Shown: positions 25,735 through 38,341 of the stretch, piece after piece
Position numbering within the stretch: the first letter of the stretch is position 1
Layout of the letters: each line of letters starts with the position of its first letter
Source of the DNA: Anopheles merus
Taxonomy: Eukaryota; Arthropoda; Insecta; Diptera; Culicidae
NCBI RefSeq assembly: GCF_017562075.2
Contig: NC_054083.1
Span: 27,933,558-27,997,557, forward strand
Reading direction: 5' to 3'
DNA: 64,000 nucleotides
Program-made: the position numbers and the translations under genes
Notes under the pieces: model-generated
Database searches by the model: none
Seen by the model: the letters and a program-made list of their open reading frames with translations, nothing else
Told to the model about the DNA's origin: nothing

Positions 25735-27193
25735 TTACGTTTGTGGATCTTCCACCTTGCCGGCAAACAGCCAGTTGCCCTTGCCTTCGTCGTAGATCAG
25801 GAAGAGGAACGGCCGGTTGGCAATGAACTTGACCGGTTGGTTGAGAATGGTAAACACCAGCGTGCCTTCGGTCGCCGCCGACGCTTCCGTCCCCTGCTCG
25901 TCGACCAGAATGCAGCTCTTCTGCAGTATCGTGCTAACCTTTAGCGGGGTAGTGCGACCTCGCGAAATCAGCGGTAACTCTGCCTGGTCGGTGAAGACCC
26001 GCGAGACGCCCAGCTGCTGCAGACATTCGCGCAACGAGCTCGAATAAGTCATCGTAAAGCGGGGCAGCTCGATTTCGACCTCCTCCTCGGACATGTCGGC
26101 CAGCGTTTCGTGGACCGCATCAGTCGTAAGCCGGGACAGTAGCTGCCCCAGCGAAACCTGCTCATCCGGCAGCACCACGATCATCGACAGCTGGTTGGAG
26201 TCGTACGGTAGGCGCAGAAACTGGGCACCCAACTGCTCGGCATGTCTGTAGTAGAAGATCCGCTCGCGCTGCTTCATGAAAGGAACGGACCGCGGTCCAC
26301 CGTACCGGCCCGCCGTGTGCATTCTGCCGGTGAAGAACGGCCGCTCGACCGTTGCATTGGTCGGGAAGGGGATGGACCAGGAACCCTTGAAGTAGATCGT
26401 GTTGATCAGCATCATCAGTGCGTCCTGCAGCAGGTCCGGTTTGATGATGCTCTGAATCTTGCCGCGCGTGTTTTGCGCGATCCACGCGTTGATTTCGGCC
26501 GCCGCCGACTGCGTGTCCTGAAAGTCCACACTCTGCGTCGTGGCATTGTAGCGAGCCGCAATGATGCTGTGATACTTCTGAAGGAGCGTAACCGTGGTGT
26601 CGTAGAAGATGCGATCGGTAATGAGCAGATTTTGCTGCTGCTGTTGCTTGTACTGCAGCAGATCGTCTTGCAGCTTGGGAACGGCCTGCGAATTACCGCC
26701 GCTGAGTGCTTGCTGGAGTTCACGCTCCGTCTCGGATCGGCTCGCCGAACCTTCGTACAGTAGCGCCAGCAGGGCCTTAACGGAGAGCGGTGAAATCACC
26801 GCATTGCCCGGCGCTTTGTGGAGTACCTCCTGGAAGGGGGGGAAACAGAACAAAGTGTGATTAATGCAACACCACCGCCACTGCACCCTGGCACAGTCGT
26901 GAGTACCTTTATTACGCTCCAATCGAAATCATCATTCCACGGGCCTGCGAATGGTTCGTAGTCGACGGTGAAGCGATTTTGTAAAAACTTCCTTGGAGTA
27001 GCCGCGATCGTCACTGCGTGTGTGGGGGAAGAGAGATATTTGTGAAAGAACAGTTAGATTAGAGACTGTCACCTCCTCCCCACCTCAGTGTGTGTGTGAG
27101 TGTGTGGAGGAAGTATCAGCTGATAGAGGTAAACATACGCGCAAACACACAGCACAACACCGCTGCCCATCGTCGACCGTGGAAGATGCCCAT
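25735..27193 (-). CDS. SRPN3: Serpin SRPN3, secreted serpin with a divergent reactive loop
   Basis: Three coding exons: 27193-27139, 27013-26907 and 26829-25735. The sum is 1257 nt, giving 418 residues. Exon 1 encodes MGIFHGRRWAAVLCCVFA and joins in phase 1 to LTIAATPRK, forming a signal peptide. The serpin body begins after WSVIK with EVLHKAPGNAVISPLSVKAL; NTIYFKGSW and the C-terminal FIANRPF are visible. The hinge GTEASAAT (about 367-374) fits an inhibitory serpin, but the loop continues EGTLVFTILNQP. This differs fully from SRPN1/SRPN2, is one residue shorter, and puts Thr-Ile near P1-P1' by simple counting. Exon 3 carries 87 percent of the protein with no introns, unlike the paralogs. It lies between SRPN1 and SRPN2, all co-oriented. 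The name SRPN3 rests on my memory of the gene order SRPN1-SRPN3-SRPN2; that it is a serpin is certain. Confidence 0.88.
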
Positions 27194-27660
27194 TTCGTCC
27201 AGCTCGAACGATCTGCCAACGTTTACTGATAGGCGGACCGCGGCACGGGGTGTCTATGTTGGATCCACGCAAACCAGCGGACCGACCAGTGGGTGAGTTC
27301 ATCCCTGTGAGTGCCCAGGGCGGAATGAATGTTTGTTTCGTAAGAATATTCCACGTAGTAGTGAACAAAAGATTACGGTACCCTTTTCGGCTGGGACCGT
27401 AACGCGATGCATACAATCATTGAGCCAGTCTCAACAACTGGTGAATTGAAAAGTGTTTGGAAAGAGTGTACCGAAATGGTTGTCTTATTTCTTGAACAAA
27501 TTCGATTCAAGTGAATGTTATTGAAGGAGTTGTTGATTGTTATTGTACTACAATTCTTAATAATAAAATAGCATAATAAAGTGTCTCTAAGCGCCATTGT
27601 ACACCTTCTGAAAAGCAATTGAATCTGATGGCATTGGCACGGTGGGACGAGGGTGGGGAT

Positions 27661-27667
27661 TTTTATA
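27661..27667 (-). promoter_or_regulatory. Candidate TATA box of SRPN3
   Basis: TATAAAA on the minus strand about 470 bases upstream of the SRPN3 ATG. It would imply a long 5' UTR or an unseen 5' intron. It overlaps a GGGGATTTTT kappaB-like motif (plus strand, 27655-27664). Confidence 0.35.
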
Positions 27668-27741
27668 TTCTACAATCATTGTCCTCATTCCGCATCTGAT
27701 TGCATTCTGCGAAATCGTTGCACATCGGTCGGTAAATAGTC

Positions 27742-27751
27742 GGGAAAACCC
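27742..27751. promoter_or_regulatory. kappaB (Dorsal-type) motif upstream of SRPN3
   Basis: GGGAAAACCC matches the Drosophila Dorsal consensus. It lies about 75 bases upstream of the candidate SRPN3 TATA box and just past the possible SRPN1 3' end. Confidence 0.45.
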
Positions 27752-27805
27752 GGCCCGGTCCCACCAATTGGTCAATGCTTTTTGCGCTGATTAGATTGTA
27801 GCTTG

Positions 27806-27811
27806 TTTATT
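27806..27811 (-). terminator. Possible poly(A) signal of SRPN1
   Basis: AATAAA on the minus strand, about 350 bases after the SRPN1 stop. It is the first canonical hexamer I see, and leaves only about 140 bases to the candidate SRPN3 TATA box. Confidence 0.4.
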
Positions 27812-28160
27812 TTCTTACAAAAAACCTTACTCACTAAAGGAACTATAACTAAAGGCATTGTATGTTACACAACTTCCAAAGCTTTAACGTTAACGGGTTA
27901 CGCCGCTGCCGGCGGCCTTGAAGGGTGGCTGGCGGGCGATGATTTGTTTACGGCTACTTGGTTGGCTATTTCTCTCTTCAGTCGTGTCAGCGTGTCGTCG
28001 CGTCGTCGCTCGGCAATGGGAGTTGGCTGCTAGTGTTTTGTCTCGTGATTAAAAGCTAAAATGCCGACTTACGGTCGCGGCACGTGGCATAGCGTTTTCG
28101 TTGAGCGTTTTTGTCATTAAAAATGTCTTCAGATGGTGCTTTGTTTGGAGCGGCGGTATG

Positions 28161-30443
28161 TTAGGGCGTGCTGCGCGAAGGATCCGTTACCTTTCCCACG
28201 AACAGGATCGCATTCGTTTCCTCGTCGAGTATGTAGAACAGGAACGGTCGGTTGGCCTCGAACACGATCGGCTCGCCGTCGTAACCGAATTTGTTGACTA
28301 GCTGAATTTCTGTGGAAGTAAAATGGTGAAGACAAACAGGAAAAACTTTGTGAGTGGAATGTAAAAGGGGTTTTTTACTTGGTTCAAAACTCTCTGGGAT
28401 GACTGGGGAAAAGTAAGAAGTTTGATGATGATAAGAAACACTAAATCCATACAGCAAACACCAAAAAGGGGAAGAACGATTCGACAGCTGCCTAGCCGAC
28501 GACATTCGACAGGGTCAAGATGTTATCAACTAGTTCCCTAGCAGATGTCCCCCCCCCCTCCCTATCTGAACTCAAGTAAACGAAAAACAAAGTATTTGTA
28601 ATGCTCCTCGAGCACAGCGATGACGTACCAGTTGCTGCAAAGGCAAGCGTCCCCTTTTCGTTGATCTCGATTCCCGCTTTTTGCAGCATCTTCGATACCT
28701 GCACTTCATTCTTGGTGGTGCTCTGTTTGGCGTCATCAGCAGACGCAAGCAGGGGAAGTGCTGCATTTTTAGTGAAAACGTCGCGTATTCCCAGCTGAAA
28801 GTAGAACGTGGTAAAAATGAAAAAGTGAGAATCGGCAACTACCTTATGATCCCGTATGATACGGGATTGGTACAACTGTGACTTACGCGCTGGATGGCCT
28901 CGTTGAGCAGTGTGCCGTAGTTGAAGCGAAACTTTGGTATCAGCACCGTTACCTCTTCCCGCACGAACTGCTCCGCTATCGAGTCGAGCATGGTGGGCGT
29001 GAGAGCGTCGGCAAGCGCCGCAAGTGAAACGTTCCGGTGCGGCAGCACCATATTCATGCTGAACTGGCGTCCCTTGTACGGTAGCCGGAGCACTTCCGCC
29101 CCGAGCTGCTCGTGAACGGTGTAGTCGTACAGATCCATCTGGCGCATGAACTCGGTTGTCACCGTGTCGCCGTCGGCGACGTGAAACGTCCGATTGTGCG
29201 TTTGGTCGTCGGGGAACGAGTTCTTCCAGGACGCTTTCAGGAACAGCACGTTTGCCAGTACTAGCTGTGCGTCCTGTAGTGTGTCTGTGGGGCGAAAAAA
29301 AAGGATTGGGTTGAAAAGAGCTCCGATGATTATCAGCTAATAAACGAGACGTACTCATTGCGGGGAAATTGCTGTGTCGCACGTCACCTCTTACCTTCCG
29401 TAACTAGCTCCGTGATGCGACCACGGGTTACCTTTTCGCACCAGGTGTTTATCCGCTCGGCGGTCGCCTTTGTGCCATTGAACGATACGCGCTCCACCGA
29501 GGTACGGTACATTTGCTCCAGCAGGTCAGTGTACGCTTGGGGCAGCTTGGCGCGCGCCTTGTCCAGGAACATTTTTGTGCCAATATCGAACTCATAGTCA
29601 CCGTTCGTTTGCTGCAGAAGGGAAGCAAGAAATGTTAGAAACAAAAAATCGAAACAACTACATCGATCTTTTTAAAAAAAGGGGGTAAAAATAACCTACC
29701 TGCGATGCATCTAGGAACTGTGTGTAGAAGGCACGCGTTTGGTTCAGGTCCGGATCGACCAGTGCCGCCTCGAGCTGCGACCGGGTGCCGGATCCCGGTT
29801 CGGCTGCCTCGTACAGTAGCGTTAGCAAAAGTTTGATGGAGAACGGCGAAAACACGACATTTGAGTCTTCGTGCCGGAACACTTCCTGGAATGGCAGACG
29901 GCAAGGAGAGCAAAAATGAGGAAAAAAGCTCAACTAAGCTCCGCTATCTAGTGCCAATCAACTGTGCACGGCGTGTCGTGGAGTGTACTTACACGAGCGA
30001 GATTCCAGTCAAAGTCACTCCTCGACACGAACGAGGACTGGTGCCGGGGGTGATGCCGCCGGAAGGGTTGCACCGTACCGAAGGAAATCAGCAGCATCAG
30101 GACTGCATCTGCAATGAACCGGAACGGGTGAAATGTAGCGCGCACATATCGATGCATCGAGCGTTCCCGGACGAAACCCCGCTTGAAGGCAGTAAAGAAC
30201 GCTGTGTGTGAGCCGCACGTGGCGATGACGCACTAATGTAAGCATCTACTCCGTCTACTGCGAAGCGGTTGGGTGGTAGTGTGTTTGAGTTTAACAACTT
30301 TTTGTTGTTGTTGTTGATGTTGCTCGTGTTGCACGTTGTTGGATCGTTTGTTTACGTATTTCGATTCGCACAAGTGCAAACATCATACCAGGTCGTATGC
30401 TGTTGGAAGCACTCCTCGTCAGTAGTTTGGGGATGTCGGGCAT
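28161..30443 (-). CDS. SRPN1: Serpin SRPN1, secreted serpin with the same P1-P1' as SRPN2
   Basis: Six clear coding exons: 30108-29993, 29885-29700, 29611-29395, 29284-28887, 28794-28629 and 28309-28161, with consistent phases. The first exon is less sure. I favour 30443-30389: MPDIPKLLTRSA onward, 55 nt, donor CCTG then GTATGA, phase 1, the same size and phase as SRPN3 exon 1. The total is then 428 residues. The hydrophobic core AVLMLLISFG follows, then a basic stretch and WNLAR before EVFRHEDSNVVFSPFSIKLL. NVLFLKASW and FEANRPF are present. The loop reads GTLAFAATEIQLVNKF, so P1-P1' is Lys-Phe as in SRPN2, but P13 is Leu rather than Glu. The C-terminus DPSRSTP is longer than in the paralogs. 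Known of the family: SRPN1-3 are the mosquito group related to Spn27A. The naming against SRPN3 is by loop similarity and remembered order. Confidence 0.85.
29993..30157 (-). CDS. SRPN1: Alternative unspliced 5' end of SRPN1
   Basis: The reading frame of SRPN1 exon 2 is open upstream of its acceptor to an ATG at 30157-30155, giving MHRYVRATFHPFRFIADAVL directly joined to MLLISFG. If transcription started close upstream, this would give a 426-residue protein with no first intron. The paralogs both have a phase 1 intron inside the signal peptide, and the bases TTCATTGCAG at 30118-30109 form a good acceptor, so I consider the spliced start at 30443 more likely. Confidence 0.3.
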
Positions 30444-30622
30444 GGTAAATTCTTTGCATGACGAATGGTTGTGAGTATGCGTACCGGTAGTTATGAGTTG
30501 GAAAGTTTCCAACTCCAATGAGGACTTGTACAACTGGAATAAGAGCTCTTCTGGTATGGAATTCTTGAAACTCATAAGCATGACTACTTCAGGGAAAGTG
30601 CATGAATGGGCATCCTGAACCA

Positions 30623-30629
30623 ATTTATA
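30623..30629 (-). promoter_or_regulatory. Candidate TATA box of SRPN1
   Basis: TATAAAT (context CATATAAATTGG) on the minus strand, about 180 bases upstream of the favoured ATG at 30443. Its position supports the spliced first-exon model over the ATG at 30157. Confidence 0.35.
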
Positions 30630-33600
30630 TGAGTTGAAGACAATTTACTGATTTGCTTATTTCGATTCTAAACCATATATTGGTATGAATGATAAAGCTC
30701 TAGCAAGCTTTCGGATAAAAATTTGACAAATTAAGCTAAGAAATCAAGTGAGCCATGCTAAAAAATCGCTTGTTTTGAAAACTTAAAGAGGAAGACAGTT
30801 TTTGAAATTCTATCTTTGTAAGACATTAAAAAATATGCAATCAAACTTGTTTAACACATTGCAGCCGCAAACCACACTCTTAAGGTAACCCCAGAGAAAC
30901 AACATCTCGGAAGACTTATTTGATTTCATCCCGTATGCTAATTTGGTCGTCGCGTCTTCTTGAACTATATGGGAATCGTTCCAAAGATTGGCTCCGACGG
31001 AAAGCGAACCAAACCAACCCAAGAACCAACCCAAACCTCAAGAACATCATCATACCCTAACGCTTCAATCCGTGGGTTTTTTGCCCCTCCCCTATCGATT
31101 CGTGCCATTGACACCCAGAAAACCTGTTCGAAAACCTGTTAGCGGTCGCCGTTTAATTGACTGGCTTGAGAAAAAATCTTCGCCAATCGGAGTAAGCTTC
31201 CCGAAATTAAAGGTGCAAAAAAAAAAAAAAGAACACACAGCTTATGGATTGCTTGATGTTTTGATCGGTATCGATGAAGGCTGGTAGCAGGGATCTTCGT
31301 TCTGTACACCTGAGCTTATTAATATTCAATGTTTTGACTGGGAAGAGCTGTTTCGCGGGCTGGCTGCTTGTTTCGCCGGGATGGTTATCACCGTCGGTTA
31401 GGTGTCTATGGGAGATTGATTTGCATCAACAGACAGAACATTAGCCGAGCAGGCTGGGTTTAGTTTGCAATGCTTTCGCTAGACGTGAAGCTACTACCGG
31501 ATTTGGGAAACGTTGCAAAGCGTGCAGCGCGCGCTCGATCAGAGTATCATCATCAGTCACGGCGACGACAAGGCGACGTCAGTGCATATGCGCGCACATG
31601 CTAATCGCCCTCTGTGTGGCTTGTGTGTGTGGTGGGATACGGCGGGACAACAACAAAAAAAGCGAGGGAACGGCTGGAAACGGCCGGAGATTGATTGTTT
31701 CGATCCGCGTACGATGCGGTGCTCGATGTGACGCAAGTGCGCCCTGTTCGAGCTGAATCATCGTCGTCTTCGGTGTGTCGCAAAACGGCGGGCAATTATG
31801 AAGACAACCTTCACTGGCATGAAATTCCAAAGCGATGTAATCGGTACAATGGAAAAAAGGGTAGTGTGTCACCAGCAATTGATACGCACTGGCTCAGGCT
31901 TCTCCGGTTTGTTCTAATTTGCGGATATCGATCTACAAGGCACCGTTTGCTGTTCGATAATTCTGCTCAAGCCGCGTCTATACGGAGGGTCTCTTTTCTG
32001 CCTGTTATTGCACACGAAAACCTTGACCTGAAAACGTAATCCCGTAGTATGCTTTTTTTTTGCTACGTAGTGACACTTACAGCACCTGACGCTATTGGGC
32101 ACCGCCGACCGCATCTCGCTTGGGAAGCTGTCCGTCGCTAGCGGGATCTCCAAATCCGATCCCCCGACAGCTGTTTGGCTGGTATTAAGGTGAGCACTCT
32201 GTCTCGCACCGTTTGTGTTATTGACGGTCAGTTGCTTTTACACGGACGCCCTTACACGCACAGCACAGCCACCATTGGCGGTGCGTTGATGTGTGTGATC
32301 GTGCGTAAATTCCGCCACTCTGCGTCACGGGTATTAGATGATCGATGCAAACGATGCACACACAAACAAAATTCACTGGCTGGGCGCACGCCCAAAGCTG
32401 GAAACGAACGATCTAACGACTCCCGCGGAAGATGGGCTAAGGCCACGTTTGACCTTGATGGTGTGCCACCTTGTGATAGGCCTTGATGTGAAGAACGCAG
32501 CGACGCACACAAAACAAATCTAACAATACACACACACGCACCAAACAACAAAAATAATAGCAACAGCACCCCACGAACGCTGTACGCGACTGGGGACGGA
32601 CGGTCGCGACGGCACGACTTGGCCGGGACGCGATCAAACTTTTACTGAGAAAAAAGATCGCCCCGATGCTGCGCTGCGATCGAACGCTGATTATGCGATC
32701 TCGTGTGTGCGTGAGAGTGCCCCATTTGCTGAGTGACTGAGTATCGCCACTCATCGGAATAAGCGCGGCATGTCGGGGCGAAATTCGTAAAAAAACTATT
32801 TCTTATATTAACGATGAGAGGGGGTGATTGGGAAGGTGGATTTTAATGATAATTCTAATCATGTTATTTCCAACTGGTTTTGGATGGGATTTGGAAATCA
32901 AACATAAAGTGTTTGAGAAACATTTTTTTTGTAATTTATTATGGAATTATAGCCTTAAAGACATGGAGCGAAGAATGCAACAACAAGAAGAAGCTATCAA
33001 TCAAAATTAAGCGTTTTGTTTTCTGATGAGTGCCACCATGTTTTACGCGCCGTGCACGGCAACGTTGCTGTCGCCACCGTTCGGCAAAAAGGGGATTTCC
33101 CAACAAGCTGCTCAAATATAAGTACACCCGAGGGGGCACCCGGGCTTCTACTACTGCGAGGTTGCGTCCACTTGACGAAAACAATTTAGATCTCGCATAC
33201 CGTCTATCCAAAATATGGAGTATGGCGTGTGCGTGTGCACGCCGATACAACGGCATGATGGCAAGCTGGATGGTGGGAAAGCCCATCAGCTCGTTTGCCG
33301 AGCAGCCAGCCAACTCCTGGGCAAATACCGGTGCGCAGTTTGCGGTTTACTCTGGCACTGGCCGTTTGTTTAGGTTTTGGGCCGGGGGAGATTCTACAAA
33401 TCTGTAACCGTGACGCAGTATGTTTGTCAGAGTGAGCTTTCAACGGGTGTGGGTTGAAGGGGCAAAAAGAGTGTGAAATCACTTTTTTCCTCTGACGCAC
33501 TTTCGGATGAGCGTTTAGTGGAGCCGGGCTGGAATGTGTAGTAGCTTGGATTGCATTCTTCACAGCGAAAAGGGGAAAGGCCTCAGCGTTGGACCAGTCT

Positions 33601-36600
33601 ACTCGTCTGCTCATAGCCGTGTAATTCCTGCACTGTGCGCTGTGGATTTACTGCCCGGGTGGGAAAGTTTGCCAGTGTGGGGGACTACTTGAACCCGCAC
33701 GTGGTCCTGGCGCCGGTGGTGTACAATTGTCAGTACGTGCTGAAGTAATCGTACTGTTCGGGGGTTTTTTTTCACTGTGAGAAACGGGAGGTTCCAGTGC
33801 AAGACTTTCCTTGCCTGCGGATGAAAAGCGCCCGCTCTCGGAGTGAAAGATGAAGTTTCAAGGAGGAACGAAGCCCTGTACTGCCGCGCTCTGCAGGGGA
33901 AAGTTTCTTACTTGGTCGTTTGGACAGCTTCAAATTAACCTGTGGGCTGAGAAGCGGACGAATGTCGGCACAAATTTATTGACCGGAAAATCAGAAGCGA
34001 TTGCAGCTAGAGAGCGAGATTGCCCGAGGATTTGTTGGAGCTCGTTCGTTGTACAGGGTGAAAAACTTTCTACCTAAGTTTTATTGATGGAAATCTAATC
34101 TTCGGTTATACGGATAAGGTACATTGGTGAGTTAAGAAGGTCAATCAGAGCCTAAGGCAAAAGGTCTGACAGTTTATAAAAGAAATGAATTCACTTTATG
34201 TTGTATAAAAATGGAACATTTTTGTTACAACATTCATAGCAAACATACGCTAACTCTACATTTCTTCAAAAGCATTGGTTTCCGTAAAAGTTTTGACCAG
34301 CGAGCAACAGCCAAACATCCGCTGTGGGGAAAAAAGTTAATTCAAGCCGTGCGCAGCCCACTTACATCGCCGTTCCGCCGTCTTGCACGCCACTCATTAG
34401 AGTGAGAGAGACGTCCTTCGGCTTCGGGGTGTCGGTGTAAACGTGCGAAAAGTCTTGAAGTGTGCTGCTACCGTTCAAGATCCTTGTAAGACACACAACC
34501 GCAAACGGGGAGAGCGCCTTGGAGTTAGGGGCAAGATGGATTTGCCGACGAGCAGTATGTGAGAAAGCGTGTGTAGAAAGTAGTTTTCTTTCCCAACATC
34601 CATTTCGCAACTACTTGCTAACGTGGCAGGGAGACTCATTCCACCGCACAATCTCCACCTCTTCCCCAAACAACGTAATGCGAATGGGCTAGTCACACAC
34701 AATTATGGGAGAGCAAGTTTTACGGTTCTGTAAATACATCAGTCGAGAAGTTTGCCCAACTTTGCACTACCGGAGCTCAGCTCGGGTCTCCGGGTGCCGG
34801 ATGCCCTTTCTTGAGAGGGGCCGTTGCACAGCGGCACACAAGACAGTCGTCTTTTTCCTCTGGCGCTTGGGTTTCTTTTGGCTTCCTTTTTCGGGGCTGT
34901 GGATTGGATTGTAAAAAGAAGGAAAAATAAATCGGACTGCAAGAAACCAACCGATGTTGCTTTGAAAGTGCACAGTCGAAAAGATCTTGCCAAAAGGGTT
35001 TAACTTGGCCCAACTTTGGCATCAAGAAGCGCAACCCAATCGGAGGAGCATTGCATTTGGGAAAGGAAATAAAAGCAAGACAGGTGACAGGATGGAAGAG
35101 TAGGGGGTGACCACGTTCCACCCCCAAACCACCCTTTCGTATCAGGAATGTGTAATTGAGCCATTTTGTAGAGCAAACGATTGTTCGCCTCAAATTACAC
35201 AGCATTCCGGGGTTTGGGGTTATGGCGGAACTGGAAAGCGTGCGGACGAACGAAAAATGGGCCATACTTCCTGATAAGGAATTAACTCTACGCCTGCGAA
35301 GGAATGCATGGTGGCACCGGGAAAGGGTTCAAGTACACGGTACCGGGCACGAAGTTTTATGTGCAATCGGTGAAAATGGATTGGAATTATACGTGCGGGA
35401 ATTACTGCAAGCTGAGATTAAAACCCGAAGCATGGGGTGAAGTCTTTGGAATCACCACACCCTGAGACTCTGAGCTTGGTTCTAGTGTGCTGTCCTAGGT
35501 GAAGCTGTTTTGCGAGGGAGGTGTTTGCAGGTTGAAGTGAAATTATTGAAATTCTTTCGTGTTTCGCAAAGCCAACGTGGTCGCCCGGTGAAAGAAGTTC
35601 AGCAACACGTAGTAGAAGTCTTACACCCGCTGCTGCTGCTGCCAACTTGCCTAATGGTTGGCGGAACGATTTTCGGAAGGAGGAATTCTGAAAGCCACAA
35701 CTGTTTTGAAGAATATTGGAGGGTGTACATGTTCTTTTTAAAATATTGTGCGTTGTGGCTTCTAGCGTTTTTCACTGGCAAATGAAGTGTTTCTTTTTTG
35801 GTAAGATGACTCTTGTCGGCCCTGCAAATGGTATACGTTAGCCCTTTCACAGAAGCGCGCAGTACGCCGCCCACTTAAGACGTGACTGGAATGTTGTGGC
35901 TTTTGTACCACAGCTTGTAGCGGTTTTTCTTATGGAGAAGCCTTTTATTCTTTGTTTGGCTGAGGGAAAGCATTGAATCGTTTCACCGAGTGAATTGGAA
36001 GCCTAGGCTAAGGGTGTATTGCTGGTGTTTAAGAAATACGACTATTTTCTCAAGCAATTGATATATGTGTTTAATGTTCAGCGTATTTGTGGTTTAAATT
36101 TAAGTTTATGGTAGGTGATATTCAAAAGCAGTCCAATCACTATCTATTGGTGATTATTATTCATTTTCTTTTAACTCTAAACTCCTTCTGGGAATAGTGT
36201 TATTTGCATCAGAAAACGACTCCTTTTGACAGCAACATAAGAAATCCGCATTGAATTTACATAGACCATACTTATGATGTACATTGTGATTCTTAATGAA
36301 TCATGGTTTGTTCAATTGATAGTGAATGAAATGATTCGTATATTTACGAAAGGATGTTCTTCCTTTATGCATGAGCTTGTTTGCCACGGCAATTGAATAA
36401 GGAACGAACGTTAACGAATCGTTTAGATTTAACCTACTCTGCGTGATCTTCTTTATCGAGGGCGCTACGTGTGAGTCTGGGTATTTCCCAGTGGCTGCAA
36501 ATCAAAGATCGCTTGTTAGTTTTCAAAGATTAACTCGACGCATCTAAGACAATATTTATTTACTGAGGATCTAGAAAGAGAATAAACAATCGCAGGCAAA

Positions 36601-38320
36601 CTATGATGACTTACAAGATAATAGTTTCCACAGAAATCTTCCACTATTAACAACACACTCGTTCTTAGCCTTTCATACATCCGGTGGCACACAACTCGAC
36701 CGATTTCGAAGAAGCGCCTTACATCGTGTCGTAGTTGCGTTGATTTCACAACCATAGCAAATGAAACGATATTTAATTAGAATAAATGTTCGATGCATGC
36801 GCTCTTGCTCTGTCTCTTGGAGTGGCGCTCCGAAGGCGTCAATTTGAGCCGCTCGTTTTCGTAACGTAAGCAAATGTGAGTCTGCTGAATAACGAGCAGA
36901 CAAATATTATCATTGCGGATTAAGTAATTTCCATACGTCGGGTTTTTGGAAGTCAAATGCCACCCGCAGTCCGGACGATGGCGATGGCCTTTTAGGCGGA
37001 GCCATGCTTCTGACTGGCTGTAGACCGACGATTGCCCACGACGGTGTAGAATCACAGCAGCACCGTGTGCGTGTGCGCTATTCCCAAGAAAGCTTCATCA
37101 TGTGTTTGTCACTGTTTCTTGTTTTTTTTTCTTTTTCGAATGCGTCTGCTCATGTTTGTCACGGTTTTCTTAAATTAGATGATTCCTAACAAATAAGATG
37201 GAGCAGGCTGTAACAGATTCCGCGTAGGACATCATCGCACCCGGAGGTTCCGTTCTCGCCGGGGCCATGCTGGTTCGATGGCCTCGGTTCTGGCCACTGA
37301 ATAATGTATACTCTTCACCGGCAGACGATGTGTTGAAACGAATTGCCTAGTAAAGCTGTATGAATATTCGATACTGATGAAAATTCGTGCTGCGAGCTGA
37401 CGACTTTTGCTGCGGCGGATGCGAGCTGCTTGCTCAACACACTCCGGCACGGGGCAGCGGATGGCAATCCTTGGTGTCGGCTAGGCGGGGCTGGTGGAAA
37501 GGTGGATAGGGCAACTTACTTTCCCACAGAATTATCTCCACAATCAGCTGAATTTACGGGCCGGGGGAAAATAAAACACAATTTACAGGCAATAAATATA
37601 AATTCGATTACTTAACGCTTCACACCTCGCGTGCGCGTGGTGAGGTCGGCTGCGGTTCGGCTCACGGATAGGTTTGGTTGATTGCACGTGAAATATTCGC
37701 TTGTGATGAAAACCACAAGCAGCACAAACTGGTACGTGTGCTGGCGGGAGATGGTAATACTGAGCCTAGCTTTTCTTTCCGGATACATACACGCAATGGG
37801 GGAGATGTATAAATACGATCAACCGAAAAATCATTCTTCTCTCCAGCCCCAAACGGCCTCAGACTCGTACGAAAGGGTAACCAGCCTGACGGAACGAACG
37901 TCGGAGTGTCACAGGCCACCGTCACAAAAAAAAAACAAGTAAAATAAAACACAGCGAGCAATGCGTGCCGGGTGAAGATTAGCGGTGTGGGCCCACTTAA
38001 GCATATGACCCACGGGACGCATAATAGAGGACGCAAAGTAGCATTTCGTCGCAACATTTCGATCGATATTTTGCTTCACGTGTCGAGCACGAGCAAGCGA
38101 ACGACAGAGAGGAGTGAATAGGAGGCTAAAAAAATGGTAGCGTCGTCCTTGTGAGGGCATCTATTTGGCTTGCCTTTAACTTTCGAGTGTTTAGGTTGCT
38201 TTTTTTCATTTTTGGTGTGCGAGTTTGACGACGTTGTTGTGCTGAAGCTGCCATACAGTTTCTTTAGAGGAAGATCGAAACAGCGGAAATACGACAAAAA
38301 AACTGACATACTAGACACAG

Positions 38321-38341
38321 TGTGTGTGTGTGTGTGTGTGG
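38321..38341. repeat. (TG)n microsatellite
   Basis: About 10 units of GT after ACTAGACACA. Confidence 0.93.
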
